DNA of 64,000 nt from Bradyrhizobium sp. BR 10289 (GCF_019455385.1 NZ_JACOFR010000018.1:1-64000); one strand, 5' to 3'; counted from the stretch's first letter, positions 39,682 to 50,038 are shown. The notes: generated by a model not told the origin, from the sequence alone. Translations and numbers: made by a program.

Positions 39682-40281
39682 ATGCGGATCCTCGGACTGA
39701 CCGGCTCGATCGGGATGGGCAAATCAACCACCGCGAAATTATTCGCGGAGGCCGGCGTGCCCGTCTACGACGCCGATGCCGCGGTCCATCAGCTTTATGA
39801 AGGCGAAGCGGCGCCGGCGATCGAGGCCGCCTTCCCCGGCACCACCGTGAACGGCAAGGTCGATCGTCCAAAACTGTCCGCGCGCGTCGTGCACGATCCT
39901 GCCGCCATCAAGCAGCTCGAGCAGATCGTCCATCCCATGCTCGGCGCCTCCCGGCAGAAATTCTTCGCCGATGCGGAAGCGGCCGAGGCGCCGGTCGTGG
40001 TGCTCGATATCCCGCTGCTGTTCGAAACCGGCGGCGAGAAGCGCGTCGACGCGGTGGTCGTGGTCTCGACCTCGCCGGAGGTCCAACGCGAACGGGTGCT
40101 GGCACGCGGCACGATGGACGAGGCCAAGCTCGACGCCATCATCGCCAAGCAGACGCCGGATGCAGAAAAGCGCCGGCGCGCCGATTTCGTGGTGGATACG
40201 TCACACGGACTTGAACCGGTGCGCGCCCAAATCGCGCACATCCTGGCCGAGGTCGTTAAGATGCCGCAACGGCGAGTCTGA
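39682..40281 (+). CDS. coaE: dephospho-CoA kinase
   Basis: A 199-residue enzyme of the final CoA synthesis step, phosphorylating the 3'-hydroxyl of dephospho-CoA. The P-loop GSIGMGKST lies at 8-16, the substrate block VPVYDADAAVHQLYE follows, and VVVLDIPLLFETGGEKRVDAVVV is typical. The frame opens at 39649 inside maf, but the ATG at 39682 begins the MRILGLTGSIG start common to the family. It lies 22 bases from maf; in many rhizobia aroE is found between these two and is absent here. Confidence 0.96.
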   Translation: MRILGLTGSIGMGKSTTAKLFAEAGVPVYDADAAVHQLYEGEAAPAIEAAFPGTTVNGKVDRPKLSARVVHDPAAIKQLEQIVHPMLGASRQKFFADAEAAEAPVVVLDIPLLFETGGEKRVDAVVVVSTSPEVQRERVLARGTMDEAKLDAIIAKQTPDAEKRRRADFVVDTSHGLEPVRAQIAHILAEVVKMPQRRV

Positions 40282-40311
40282 TTCGCCGCTTCCAAACGGC
40301 ATTCCAGAATC

Positions 40312-41034
40312 ATGCGCGAAATCGTTCTCGATACCGAAACCACCGGCCTCGATCCGCTCCGCGGCGATCGTCTGGTCGAAATCGGCTGCGTCGAGATTTT
40401 CAACCGCATGCCGACGGGACAGACCTATCACGTCTACATCAATCCTGAACGGGACATGCCGGCGGAAGCGTTCGCGGTGCACGGGCTGTCGGCCGAGTTT
40501 CTCTCGACCAAGCCGCTGTTCCACGAGATCGTCGACGATTTTCTGGAATTCATCGGCGATGCGCCGCTGGTGATCCACAACGCCTCCTTCGACATCAGCT
40601 TCATCAATGCCGAGCTCGACCGCATCAAGCGTAGCCCGATCCCGCGCGAGCGGCTGGTCGACACGCTGCTGCTGGCCCGGCGCAAGCATCCGGGCGTGTC
40701 GAACCGGCTCGACGATCTCTGCTCGCGCTATGCGATCGACAATTCACACCGCACCAAGCACGGCGCCTTGCTCGACTCCGAGCTGCTGGCCGAAGTCTAT
40801 GTCGATCTGGTGGGAGCGCGGCAGTCCCAGCTGCTGCTGGCTTCGGAGAGTGAAGAAATCAGGGTCAGCTCCGCGGGCGATACGCCGCGGCGGCAGCGGC
40901 CGGTGCCGCTTGCGCCACGGGTGTCGGATGCCGAGCGGGAGGCCCATCGGGCCTTCATCGCAACGATGGGCGAGAAGGCGATCTGGAACGAGTTCTTGCC
41001 CGCTCCAGCCGCCCCTCCCGCCGGTCAGGCCTGA
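40312..41034 (+). CDS. dnaQ: DNA polymerase III epsilon subunit, 3'-5' proofreading exonuclease
   Basis: A 240-residue DEDDh exonuclease that proofreads for the replicative polymerase. Exo I is DTETTGLDP (residues 6-14) with the paired acidic ligands, Exo II is IHNASFDISFINAEL, and Exo III is THRTKHGALLDSELLAEVY-like, with the catalytic His. A C-terminal tail of about 50 residues carries a polymerase/clamp-binding region. It is the last gene of the origin-proximal plus-strand cluster and its 3' end overlaps the convergent secB by ten bases. Confidence 0.96.
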   Translation: MREIVLDTETTGLDPLRGDRLVEIGCVEIFNRMPTGQTYHVYINPERDMPAEAFAVHGLSAEFLSTKPLFHEIVDDFLEFIGDAPLVIHNASFDISFINAELDRIKRSPIPRERLVDTLLLARRKHPGVSNRLDDLCSRYAIDNSHRTKHGALLDSELLAEVYVDLVGARQSQLLLASESEEIRVSSAGDTPRRQRPVPLAPRVSDAEREAHRAFIATMGEKAIWNEFLPAPAAPPAGQA

Positions 41035-41510
41035 CCCGCGGTCGGCTGAGCGGCCATTTGTCGCTCCATGTTCTGGCGGTAGAGACCGACGAAATCGACC
41101 GGGTCCAGCATCAGCGGCGGGAACCCGCCGTCGCGCACGGCAGTCGCGATGATCTCGCGGGCGAACGGGAACAGCAGGCGCGGGCACTCGATCATGACCA
41201 GCGGATGCAGGTTCTCCTTCGGCACGTTGGTGATGCGGAACACGCCGGCATAGGCGAGCTCGAACGAGAACATCACCTTGCCCGGGGTCTCGGCCTTGCC
41301 CTCGACCGACAGCGTCACCTCGAACTCGGTTTCGCTGAGGTTGTTGGCGCTGACGTTGATCTGGATATTGATCTGGGGCGGCTGGCTCTGCTGCTGGAGC
41401 GAGCTCGGCGCGTTCGGATTTTCGAACGAGAGGTCCTTGGTATATTGCGCCAGCACGTTGAGCTGGGGAGCCTGGGCCGCCTCGGGAGGGGTGCCGTTAC
41501 CGTTGGTCAT
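41025..41510 (-). CDS. secB: protein-export chaperone SecB
   Basis: A 161-residue tetrameric cytosolic chaperone that holds precursors unfolded and delivers them to SecA. LNVLAQYTKDLSFENPNAP is the family N-terminal block and CPRLLFPFAREIIATAVRDGGFPPLMLDPVDF the C-terminal one, with the acidic SecA-binding surface around ETEFEVTLSVEG. The start follows AAGGAGAG. The dnaQ-secB tail-to-tail order is standard in rhizobia and locates the right border of the origin neighbourhood. Confidence 0.97.
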   Translation of the reverse strand: MTNGNGTPPEAAQAPQLNVLAQYTKDLSFENPNAPSSLQQQSQPPQINIQINVSANNLSETEFEVTLSVEGKAETPGKVMFSFELAYAGVFRITNVPKENLHPLVMIECPRLLFPFAREIIATAVRDGGFPPLMLDPVDFVGLYRQNMERQMAAQPTAGQA

Positions 41511-41928
41511 GAAAGTCTCTCCTTACCCGAAATGGGGCTGAATTTCGCGGCGGTTGGCTAACATAGGGCCGCCTCATTCCACAAGGACGAACGGTCCCGG
41601 ACGGGGAATCCAGGCCGCGCCCACAGCTGTGACGTTCAAGCCGGCCTTTCGACGAAATCGCGCCTTAAACGATTGAAGATGCGCGATTTCCGGGCACGAT
41701 CGGGTTTCCCCTTAAGCACAAAACGCGCTACAATTCGCGCTGTGCCAAAAGGCGCCATTGGCCGGGCAAGATTTCGTGCCTACATCCCACGGACCAGACG
41801 CCCGGACCTATAAATGGTGATGTAGACTTGCCGTTTCCGTGGGGAACGGTCTACTGGCCGGATCGATTTTCCCGGCGACGACCCTTCTAGTCGGCCCTTC
41901 TCGAGAAAGACCAGAAAGCGAATACGAC
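41511..41928. other. divergent intergenic region, secB / Tim44-like gene
   Basis: This is a gap of 418 bases. It holds the promoter of secB on one side and that of the Tim44-like/mltA/smr cluster on the other. A plus-strand frame is open from 41839 into the Tim44-like gene, but the residues encoded before 41929 lack family similarity. I see no palindromic repeat of the genome's families, no terminator and no RNA gene. Confidence 0.5.
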
Positions 41929-42636
41929 GTGGACATCTACACCATCATCTTCCTGGCGCTGGCGGTCTTCATCTTTCTGAGGCTCCGCAGCGTGCTGGGG
42001 CAGCGCACGGGTAACGAGCGGCCGCCGTTCGACCATACTGCTGCCCGCAATGCGCTGGGAGGTGCCCAGGACAAGAACGTCGTGACCATGCCAGGCAAGG
42101 TGATCGACCAGACGCCGCTGGCGCCGACGGTCGAGCCGACCGCGCCCTCCGATCGCTGGAAGGGTCTGGCCGAACCCGGCAGCACGCTGGCGCAGGGTCT
42201 CGACGCCATCGTCGAGAAGGATTCCACCTTCGATCCTCGCCATTTCATCTCCGGCGCCCGCAGCGCCTATGAGATGATCGTGCTGGCCTTCGCCAATGGC
42301 GATCGCCGCGCGCTGCGCGACCTGTTGTCGTCGGAGGTCTATGAGAGTTTCGACGCTGCGATCAAGGAGCGCGAGAAGAACGAGCAGAAGACCGAGACGC
42401 GCTTCGTCTCGATCGACAAGGCCGAGCTCGTCGGCGCCGAGCTGCGCGACCGCACCGCTCAGCTGACGATCCGCTTCGTCTCGCAGATGATCTCGGCGAC
42501 CCGCGACAAGGCCGGCAACATCGTCGACGGCAGCGCCGACACGGTCGCCGACATCACCGATATCTGGACTTTCGCCCGCGATACCTCCTCTCGCGATCCG
42601 AACTGGAAGCTGGTTGGCACCGGAAGCGCGAATTAA
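41929..42636 (+). CDS. Tim44/TimA family inner-membrane protein
   Basis: A 235-residue protein with an N-terminal anchor helix (VDIYTIIFLALAVFIFLRLRSVLG) and a C-terminal Tim44-like domain (about 95-232, starting FDPRHFISGARSAYEMIVLAFANGD). Bacterial members (TimA in Caulobacter) are inner-membrane proteins thought to act with other envelope factors, not in mitochondrial-type import. I choose the GTG at 41929 because it opens directly into the anchor helix as in relatives. It overlaps mltA by 23 bases, which argues for one transcript. Confidence 0.88.
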   Translation: MDIYTIIFLALAVFIFLRLRSVLGQRTGNERPPFDHTAARNALGGAQDKNVVTMPGKVIDQTPLAPTVEPTAPSDRWKGLAEPGSTLAQGLDAIVEKDSTFDPRHFISGARSAYEMIVLAFANGDRRALRDLLSSEVYESFDAAIKEREKNEQKTETRFVSIDKAELVGAELRDRTAQLTIRFVSQMISATRDKAGNIVDGSADTVADITDIWTFARDTSSRDPNWKLVGTGSAN

Positions 42637-44158
42637 GGTCTTTCTGAAGAACAGCGCGACGGCACTTTGCGCAGGCGTCGTCGTGCTGTCGATGTTTTCG
42701 CTCGGCGCGGAGGCTGCGCGGCGCCACTACCGCAGCCACCACCGTCATCTCCCGCAACTGCCCGCCGCCCCGCCGCGGGCGTTGCCCTATCCGCAGCTCC
42801 CCTTGCCGTTCGAGATATCAGGCGCGCAATATCTGCCGCTGGCCTGGGCCGACGTGAAGGGCTGGAGCGACGACGACCATCTCGCCGCCTACAAGACATT
42901 TCGCGCGAGCTGCAAGACCATCAACGCGCAGACCGGCGCGCCCGAGCCGAAGGCGCTTGAGTCGAAGGCACTTGGCGGGTCGCTGGGCGAACCTTGCAAG
43001 GTCGCCAAATCGCTCGAGCTCGGCGACGATGCCAAGGCAAAAACCTTCTTCGAGGAGAATTTCTCGCCGCTGCGGATCTCGCGTCTTGGCGAGCCCGACG
43101 GTTTCGTCACCGGCTATTACGAGCCGGTGCTGGAGGGATCGCGGACGCAGACCGACGTCTACAATGTGCCTGTCTATCGCCGGCCCTCGAACCTGTTCGT
43201 GCGCGGCTACAATCAGGCCTCGGTCAGCCTGCCCAACAAGGGTCCGGTCTATCGCAAGATCGGCCGCCGCAAGCTGGTGCCCTATTACGACCGCGGCGAG
43301 ATCGAGGACGGCAAGATCGCCGGCCGCGGGCTGGAGCTTGCCTGGCTGAAGGACCCGACCGATCTCCTGTTCGCGCAGATCCAGGGCTCGGCGCGGATCA
43401 GATTCGAGGACGGCACGACGCTCCGGCTCAACTATGATTCCTATAACGGCTATCCCTACACGGCCGTGGGACGCATCTTGATCGAGCGCGGCATCATTCC
43501 GCGGGAAGAGATGTCGATGCAGAAGATCAGGGAGTGGATGACGCAGAACCCTGACGGCGCCAAGGAGCTGCGGCGCGCGAACCGCGCCTATGTCTTCTTC
43601 CGCGAGGTCAATCTCTCGGACAAGGACGAGGCGGTGGGTGCGCAGGGGATTCCGCTGACGGCGGGACGCTCGATCGCGGTCGACAAGTCGCTGCATGTCT
43701 ATGGCACGCCGTTCTTCATCGAAGGCGAGCTGCCGATCGAGTCCGAGCGCGCCAGGACGCCGTTCCATCGCCTGATGATCGCACAGGATACCGGCTCGGC
43801 GATCATCGGCCCCGCCCGCGCCGATCTCTATTTCGGTACCGGCGCCGATGCCGGCCGCGTCTCCGGCCGGCTGCGCCATCCCATGCACTTCGTCATGCTG
43901 GTGCCGAAGGGCCTCGATCCCAGCGCGCGTGCAGCGAAGCTGCCGGTGCCGGATCCGCGGCCGTCGGAGAAGATCGCAAAACTGTTTCCGCAGACGGATC
44001 CGGTTAAGCCGGTGGCTCCGGCTGCAGCGGTGGCGCAAGGCAAGGGTGATACCGTCGCTGTCGCGGATCCAATCCCGCTGCCGGTGCCGCGTCCCGTGAT
44101 CGAGCCCACGCCCGAGCCCCGGCGGCCCGCGAAGAATCGCCCCCATCGACAGCAATGA
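42614..44158 (+). CDS. mltA: membrane-bound lytic murein transglycosylase A
   Basis: A 514-residue lytic transglycosylase that cleaves peptidoglycan and forms 1,6-anhydromuramic acid. A signal-peptide helix (9-33) and a proline-rich linker precede the MltA domain (about 120-390: FVTGYYEPVLEGSR, LLFAQIQGSARIRFEDGTTLRLNYDSYNGYPY, then the 3D motif MIAQDTGSAIIGPARADLYFGTG with catalytic Asp). The C-terminal 80 residues are proline-rich. Translation starts at TTG 42614, seven bases after GGAAG, inside the timA 3' end, because no ATG lies before the signal peptide. No lipobox is seen. Confidence 0.93.
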   Translation: MAPEARIKVFLKNSATALCAGVVVLSMFSLGAEAARRHYRSHHRHLPQLPAAPPRALPYPQLPLPFEISGAQYLPLAWADVKGWSDDDHLAAYKTFRASCKTINAQTGAPEPKALESKALGGSLGEPCKVAKSLELGDDAKAKTFFEENFSPLRISRLGEPDGFVTGYYEPVLEGSRTQTDVYNVPVYRRPSNLFVRGYNQASVSLPNKGPVYRKIGRRKLVPYYDRGEIEDGKIAGRGLELAWLKDPTDLLFAQIQGSARIRFEDGTTLRLNYDSYNGYPYTAVGRILIERGIIPREEMSMQKIREWMTQNPDGAKELRRANRAYVFFREVNLSDKDEAVGAQGIPLTAGRSIAVDKSLHVYGTPFFIEGELPIESERARTPFHRLMIAQDTGSAIIGPARADLYFGTGADAGRVSGRLRHPMHFVMLVPKGLDPSARAAKLPVPDPRPSEKIAKLFPQTDPVKPVAPAAAVAQGKGDTVAVADPIPLPVPRPVIEPTPEPRRPAKNRPHRQQ

Positions 44159-44745
44159 AACGATCGTCCCGTCCGCCCGTGCTGGAGCCCCGCCCCTCGC
44201 CGCGCCGCCGTGCGCTCAGCGAGGAGGAGCGCGAGCTATGGGACCTGGTTGCAAGGCAGGTCAAGCCGCTGAAGAAGCATCGCGCGGTCAAGGCGCATGC
44301 CCCGCCGCGCGCAGAGCCTGCACCACCAGCGCCGGTCACGCGAGTTGCGGCATCATCACGGCCGACCGCAGCCGCCCTGGCACCGCGCGTCGCAAAACCG
44401 GCGATGCCGCCGCTGGCGCCGCTCGGCAAGCGTGAGCGTACAAAACTGTCGCGCGGGCGCAGCGAGATCGAGGCGCGGCTCGATCTGCACGGCATGACCC
44501 AGATGCGGGCTCATCGTGCCCTCACCGGCTTCCTGCACCGCGCCCATCATGACGGGCTGACCTTCGTCCTGGTCATCACCGGCAAGGGCCGCAGCGGCGG
44601 TGAAAGCGGCGTGCTCCGTCGTCAGGTGCCGGAATGGCTGAGCCTGCCGGAATTCCGCGCCTTCGTGGTGGGTTTTGAAGAGGCGGCGATCGGCCATGGC
44701 GGCGAGGGCGCGCTCTATGTGCGGATTCGGCGGGCGAGGTTTTAA
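44155..44745 (+). CDS. Smr domain protein
   Basis: A 196-residue protein with a basic, low-complexity N-terminal half and a C-terminal Smr domain (MutS2/SMR nuclease family, about 105-195). The signature LDLHGMTQMRAHRAL gives the LDLHG motif and VLVITGKGRSGGESGVLRRQVPEWL the TGxG motif. Smr proteins have nicking or RNA-cleavage activity in other bacteria; here the target is unknown. The ATG overlaps the mltA stop as ATGA. Its stop overlaps the convergent membrane-protein gene by four bases. Confidence 0.9.
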   Translation: MKRSSRPPVLEPRPSPRRRALSEEERELWDLVARQVKPLKKHRAVKAHAPPRAEPAPPAPVTRVAASSRPTAAALAPRVAKPAMPPLAPLGKRERTKLSRGRSEIEARLDLHGMTQMRAHRALTGFLHRAHHDGLTFVLVITGKGRSGGESGVLRRQVPEWLSLPEFRAFVVGFEEAAIGHGGEGALYVRIRRARF

Positions 44746-45866
44746 AACGGCCGCACGATGCCGACGCGCGGGATCAGCGTGAGGATCAGGCCGACGATGT
44801 TGGTCTTCCTGTCTTCAGCCGGAATCAACGACGTCTCACGCTTCGCCGGCAGCATCTTCACCGCATGCATGAGCAGAAACATGCAGACCGCCCAGTTCGA
44901 GATCCAGCGCGAATAGTCGAACACCATCGCGAACATCACGAGATAAGCGAGGCTGATGCCGATCAGCGCCGCAATGACGAGGCGGCGGTGCAGCTCGCTC
45001 GCGAGCGCGCCGATCAGGTTGGCGAAGAAGCGCCACAGCGGCGTGTGCAGCCAGATCAGCAGCGCGAACACGGGAATGCCGAGGCTGTTGTGCGGCAGCC
45101 GGCCCCAGGTGTCCGAAACCTCCTTCGAAAGTGGCTGGTACCAGATATAGGCGAACTGCAAGAGATCGGTCCGCGACGGATCGGCCATCCGGCTCTTCAG
45201 GTATGCGACGAAGTCCGCCTCGGGAATCGGCATCGTTCCCAGAAACTGCGCGGCGAAGAACAGCGCCGAGACGATCGCGAGGGCGATGAAGCCGAACGCG
45301 ATGTTGGCACGATCGCAGCCATAGGCCAGATAGTGCCTGATCACGACGATGGTGATGATCGTCGGCACGTACATCAGCAGATGAATGTGGTGGATCAGCA
45401 CGAGAATGACCGCAAACAGCGCGGCCGTCGCCACGAACAGCAATGAGCCCGCCGGCATCAGCAGCAGGATGATGGAAAGCGCACAGCCATAGATGTCGAA
45501 ATGGCCGAGCGTGTGCATGAAATTCTTCAGGAAGAACGGCGACCCCGCGATGAACACGAAAATGGGCAGTGTCTTCGCGGTGAGGCCGAACGTTCGCTGA
45601 AACAGCTTTGCATACAGCGCCAGCGTCGCCAGCCAGATCACCCCGCCGAGCGCGAACACCAGCCACACCGGTACCTTGTCCGTGAACAGCGCGACGATCG
45701 CTCCAATGAGCGCGCGCTTGATGAAGCCGAAATGATAGTCGACGACGAGATGGATGTAGGGGACGTAAGGCGGCAGCTGGATCTTGTGAACGAACACGCC
45801 GGCAATCACCGCCGCGTTGATCGCGAGCAGGAGGCGCCAGGGGTTTTGCAGGATGCGTGCGGTCAC
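44742..45866 (-). CDS. polytopic membrane protein of unknown function
   Basis: A 374-residue protein with about nine to ten hydrophobic helices and no recognised catalytic domain. Conserved-looking soluble features are VPYIHLVVDYHFGFIKRALIG near residue 45, FFLKNFMHTLGHFDIYGCALS near 118 and IHHIHLLMYVPT near 160, a His/Asp-rich set that could line an active site or channel. The layout recalls GT-C glycosyltransferase or polymerase-type envelope proteins, but no motif confirms it. The start is GTG with GGATG upstream. It is wedged between smr and hslU, tail-overlapping smr by four bases. Confidence 0.8.
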   Translation of the reverse strand: MTARILQNPWRLLLAINAAVIAGVFVHKIQLPPYVPYIHLVVDYHFGFIKRALIGAIVALFTDKVPVWLVFALGGVIWLATLALYAKLFQRTFGLTAKTLPIFVFIAGSPFFLKNFMHTLGHFDIYGCALSIILLLMPAGSLLFVATAALFAVILVLIHHIHLLMYVPTIITIVVIRHYLAYGCDRANIAFGFIALAIVSALFFAAQFLGTMPIPEADFVAYLKSRMADPSRTDLLQFAYIWYQPLSKEVSDTWGRLPHNSLGIPVFALLIWLHTPLWRFFANLIGALASELHRRLVIAALIGISLAYLVMFAMVFDYSRWISNWAVCMFLLMHAVKMLPAKRETSLIPAEDRKTNIVGLILTLIPRVGIVRPF

Positions 45867-45894
45867 GCCGCATCCATAGCGCGACCGCCCGAAA

Positions 45895-47199
<1,305 letters not shown>

Positions 47200-47248
47200 G
47201 TCTGTCTAGCTAGGGCGGGAGGCGGCCAAGGACAAGCCGCATTTGAGG

Positions 47249-47872
47249 TCAGATGATCGGCGGACCCGATTGCCATTGTTTCACGGCGTCGATGGGGTGG
47301 ATCAGCATCAGGATATTGAGGGTCAGATTGTCGCGAATGTGAAGCGCGAGCATGATTTCGAAGCCGAGGCCGACCAGCACGGTGGTCCAGGCCGGCAGCA
47401 CGCGCGCGGCGAGGAACCCCAGCACCATCGACAGATTGTCGGAGACCGAATTGACGATGCTGTCGCCGAAATAATCCAGCGAGATCGTGCCGGCGCGATA
47501 GCGCTCGATGATGAACGGCGAGTTCTCGACGATCTCCCAAGCGCCCTCGATCAGCATGGCGGCGATCAGGCGCGCCGGCCAGGACAAGGTCAGCAACGGC
47601 AGCCGCGCGAACAGCAGCCAGGTCAGGCCGTAGAACAGGAAGCCGTGCAGGATGTGCGAGAACGTGTACCAGTCTGCAATGTGCTGCGAATTTTCCGAGC
47701 TGTTGACCACGCCGTGCCAGAGCTTGACGTAGCCGCAGGTGCAGATCGGCACGCGCCCCATCGCGAACAGGATCAAGGCTTGCAACGCCAGCAGCAGCAG
47801 CGCGATGCCGACCCAGGCGGCTGGGGGGATGGCCGTGCGGATATCGCGCATGTCGTCGTGGACAAGAGTCAT
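47249..47872 (-). CDS. DUF2585 (UPF0314) membrane protein
   Basis: A 207-residue inner-membrane protein of the DUF2585 family with about four to five helices and the distinctive CTCGYVKLWHGVVNSSENSQHIADWYTFSHILHG and EIVENSPFIIERYR blocks; its function is unknown. The reading frame is open to 48073, but the stretch above 47872 is translated dispersed repeat, so I take the ATG at 47872. It sits between hslV and hslU, and its 3' end is 49 bases from hslU. Confidence 0.9.
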   Translation of the reverse strand: MTLVHDDMRDIRTAIPPAAWVGIALLLLALQALILFAMGRVPICTCGYVKLWHGVVNSSENSQHIADWYTFSHILHGFLFYGLTWLLFARLPLLTLSWPARLIAAMLIEGAWEIVENSPFIIERYRAGTISLDYFGDSIVNSVSDNLSMVLGFLAARVLPAWTTVLVGLGFEIMLALHIRDNLTLNILMLIHPIDAVKQWQSGPPII

Positions 47873-47928
47873 GGGACGCGCATCATCGCAGTGAGAGGCC
47901 ATCATGCGCAACCAGAGCGATGCTGCGC

Positions 47929-48050
47929 TCCCTCTCCCGCTTGCGGGAGAGGGTTGGGGAGAGGGCTGTCTCCGCGATGGGACAGTCCCCAAGAGGAGAG
48001 AGCCCCCACCCGGCGCGTTGCGCCGACCTCCCCCGCAAGCGGGAGAGGTT
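47929..48050. repeat. palindromic repeat, CTCTCCCGCTTGCGGGAGAG family
   Basis: CTCTCCCGCTTGCGGGAGAG is itself an inverted repeat, and a matching CTCCCCCGCAAGCGGGAGAG arm follows about 75 bases later. It lies between hslV and DUF2585. Plus- and minus-strand frames across it give spurious residues such as SPACGGG and PSPQPSPASGRG. Confidence 0.85.
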
Positions 48051-48094
48051 GCACCGAGCGCGCGGATGGTCATTCGGACAAATGGCGCTGCGCC

Positions 48095-48655
48095 CTAGCC
48101 GGCCGTCAGACTCTCAATCGTCAAATTGCCGTTGGTGTAGACGCAGATCTCCGAGGCGATATCGAGGGAGCGGCGGACGATGGTCTCGGCGTCCTTGTCG
48201 GTGTCGAGCAGGGCGCGGGCCGCGGCGAGGGCGTAGTTGCCGCCGGAGCCGATCGCCATGACGCCGGCCTCAGGCTCGAGCACGTCGCCGGTGCCGGTCA
48301 GGACCAGGGAGACGTCCTTGTCGGCCACGATCATCATGGCCTCCAGCCGCCGCAGATAGCGGTCGGTGCGCCAGTCCTTGGCGAGCTCCACGGCCGCCCG
48401 GGTCAGCTGCCCCGGATATTGCTCGAGCTTGCTCTCCAGCCGCTCAAACAGCGTGAAGGCATCGGCGGTGGCGCCGGCGAAGCCGCCGATCACGTCGCCC
48501 TTGCCCAGTTTCCGGACCTTCTTGGCGTTGGACTTGATCACGGTCTGGCCGATCGAGACCTGGCCGTCGCCGCCGACCACCACCCTGCCGCCCTTGCGGA
48601 CGGTCAAAATCGTGGTGCCGTGCCAGCCCGGCGAGCTGTTCTGGGAATCCTGCAT
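48095..48655 (-). CDS. hslV: ATP-dependent protease peptidase subunit HslV
   Basis: A 186-residue threonine peptidase that assembles as two hexameric rings under HslU. Mature HslV begins with a catalytic Thr; here the aligned residue is Thr14 in WHGTTILTVRK, so a 13-residue propeptide must be removed rather than a single Met. GDGQVSIGQTVIK, KVRKLGKGDVIGGFAGATADAF and the GSGGNYALAAARALL block complete the family signature. The start at 48655 follows GAGGGTC. The gene is divergent from hisB across 193 bases. Confidence 0.96.
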   Translation of the reverse strand: MQDSQNSSPGWHGTTILTVRKGGRVVVGGDGQVSIGQTVIKSNAKKVRKLGKGDVIGGFAGATADAFTLFERLESKLEQYPGQLTRAAVELAKDWRTDRYLRRLEAMMIVADKDVSLVLTGTGDVLEPEAGVMAIGSGGNYALAAARALLDTDKDAETIVRRSLDIASEICVYTNGNLTIESLTAG

Positions 48656-48848
48656 GAATGACCCTCGTTGTCGGGCCTGATTTAGGCGGTCGCAGCTAAG
48701 GGCACAACGGGCCGTTCCGGGCCGAATTTCACTCACCATAGGCAGAAGTAGAGGCCCGGACAGCCGTTCCCGCAGTAGCGAAGGTGTCATTTGGCTGTTA
48801 ATAGACTGGCGTTTTCGGTCCAAAACCAGAATGGAAACCGGCATTTCA

Positions 48849-49442
48849 ATGCGCACCGCGACGATCAAGCGCAAGACCAAGGAAACCGACATCGAGGTCG
48901 CCGTGAACCTCGATGGCACCGGCGTGGCTGATATCGCGACCGGCATCGGCTTTTTCGACCATATGCTCGATCTCCTCGCCCGCCATTCCCGCATCGACCT
49001 CAAGGTCAAGGCGGTTGGCGATCTGCACATTGATTACCACCATACCACCGAAGATACCGGCATCGCGCTCGGCCAGGCGGTCAAGCAGGCGCTCGGCAAC
49101 ATGGCGGGCATCACCCGCTATGCCGGCGTGCACATGCCCATGGACGAGACGCTGTCGCGCGTGGTCATCGATATTTCGGGCCGCCCGTTCCTGGTGTTCA
49201 AGGCGGAATTCCCCCGCGACAAGATTGGTGAGTTCGACACCGAGCTGGTGCGCGAGTGGTTCCAGGCCTTCGCCATCAACGCCGGCGTGACTCTCCACGT
49301 CGAGACCCTATATGGCGATAACAGCCACCATATCGCCGAGTCCTGCTTCAAGGGTCTGGCGCGGGCGCTGCGGACGGCGGTCGCGATCGATCCCAAGACG
49401 GCGGGCGAGATCCCGTCCACCAAGGGCTCGCTCGGCGGCTGA
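48849..49442 (+). CDS. hisB: imidazoleglycerol-phosphate dehydratase
   Basis: A 197-residue dehydratase of histidine synthesis that binds two manganese ions. The metal-ligand motifs are visible: FFDHMLDLLARHS, DLHIDYHHTTEDTGIALG, and GDNSHHIAESCFKGLARALR. The ATG at 48849 gives the conserved RTATIKRKTKETD start; an ATG at 48831 would add six residues. It opens a plus-strand set in the order hisB, DUF2628, hisH, hisA, hisF, hisE, coaA, divergent from hslV, an arrangement conserved in rhizobia. Confidence 0.97.
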   Translation: MRTATIKRKTKETDIEVAVNLDGTGVADIATGIGFFDHMLDLLARHSRIDLKVKAVGDLHIDYHHTTEDTGIALGQAVKQALGNMAGITRYAGVHMPMDETLSRVVIDISGRPFLVFKAEFPRDKIGEFDTELVREWFQAFAINAGVTLHVETLYGDNSHHIAESCFKGLARALRTAVAIDPKTAGEIPSTKGSLGG

Positions 49443-49507
49443 CATCTCCGTTTTGGCGGCCAACGCTGCCGGCGGCATCACTGAATGATTGAGAACGGGG
49501 CATCACC

Positions 49508-50038
49508 ATGCCTGCCTACACAGTTCATGCTCCCTTCCCTGGCGGAGCCGATCCGCGCGCGACCGACAAGTTCGTGTTCGTACGCGACGGCTTCCATTTC
49601 TGGGCGATGGTGTTCGGCCCGTTCTGGCTGCTCTGGAACCGGCTCTGGCTGGCGCTGATCGGCTGGATCGTCTTGCTGGGCGCATTCGATGCTGGCCTGC
49701 ACAGCGTCGGCGTCGGCCGCAGCTCGATCTTCTTCGCCAACTGCATCATCGCGCTGCTGATGGGTTTCGAGGCCTCCAGCCTGCGCCGCTGGACCCTGTC
49801 GCGCGGCAAATGGCGGCAGCTCGATGTCGTCGTTGCCGATGACGAGGATACCGCCGAGCGCCGTTTCTTCGAGCGCTGGAGCAAGAAACAGCAGGGCATC
49901 GTCAATGATCAATGGGCGGTGGATCGCGGCGGCCCGCCGCCGACCCGCGGCGTGCCGGGTCAGCAATTTTCCAACCCGCCGCCGATTCCGGCCGGCGGCA
50001 TCATTGGTTTGTTTCCAGAACCGGGAGGGTCAAGATGA
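49508..50038 (+). CDS. DUF2628 family membrane protein
   Basis: A 176-residue protein with a short N-terminal region (FVRDGFHFWAMVFGPFWLLWNRLW) typical of DUF2628, two or three membrane helices at about 28-95 and a soluble, proline-rich C-terminal tail. The tail contains PPIPAGGIIGLFPEPGGSR. No enzymatic motif is seen. Its stop overlaps the hisH start (ATGA), so it is translationally coupled and co-transcribed with the histidine genes, although it has no known role in that pathway. Confidence 0.88.
   Translation: MPAYTVHAPFPGGADPRATDKFVFVRDGFHFWAMVFGPFWLLWNRLWLALIGWIVLLGAFDAGLHSVGVGRSSIFFANCIIALLMGFEASSLRRWTLSRGKWRQLDVVVADDEDTAERRFFERWSKKQQGIVNDQWAVDRGGPPPTRGVPGQQFSNPPPIPAGGIIGLFPEPGGSR

Noticed and set aside
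47873..48073. N-terminal extension of the DUF2585 protein
   Set aside because: It is translated from the CTCTCCCGCTTGCGGG repeat (residues like SPACGGG, PSPQPSPASGRG), and the family begins at the ATG at 47872.
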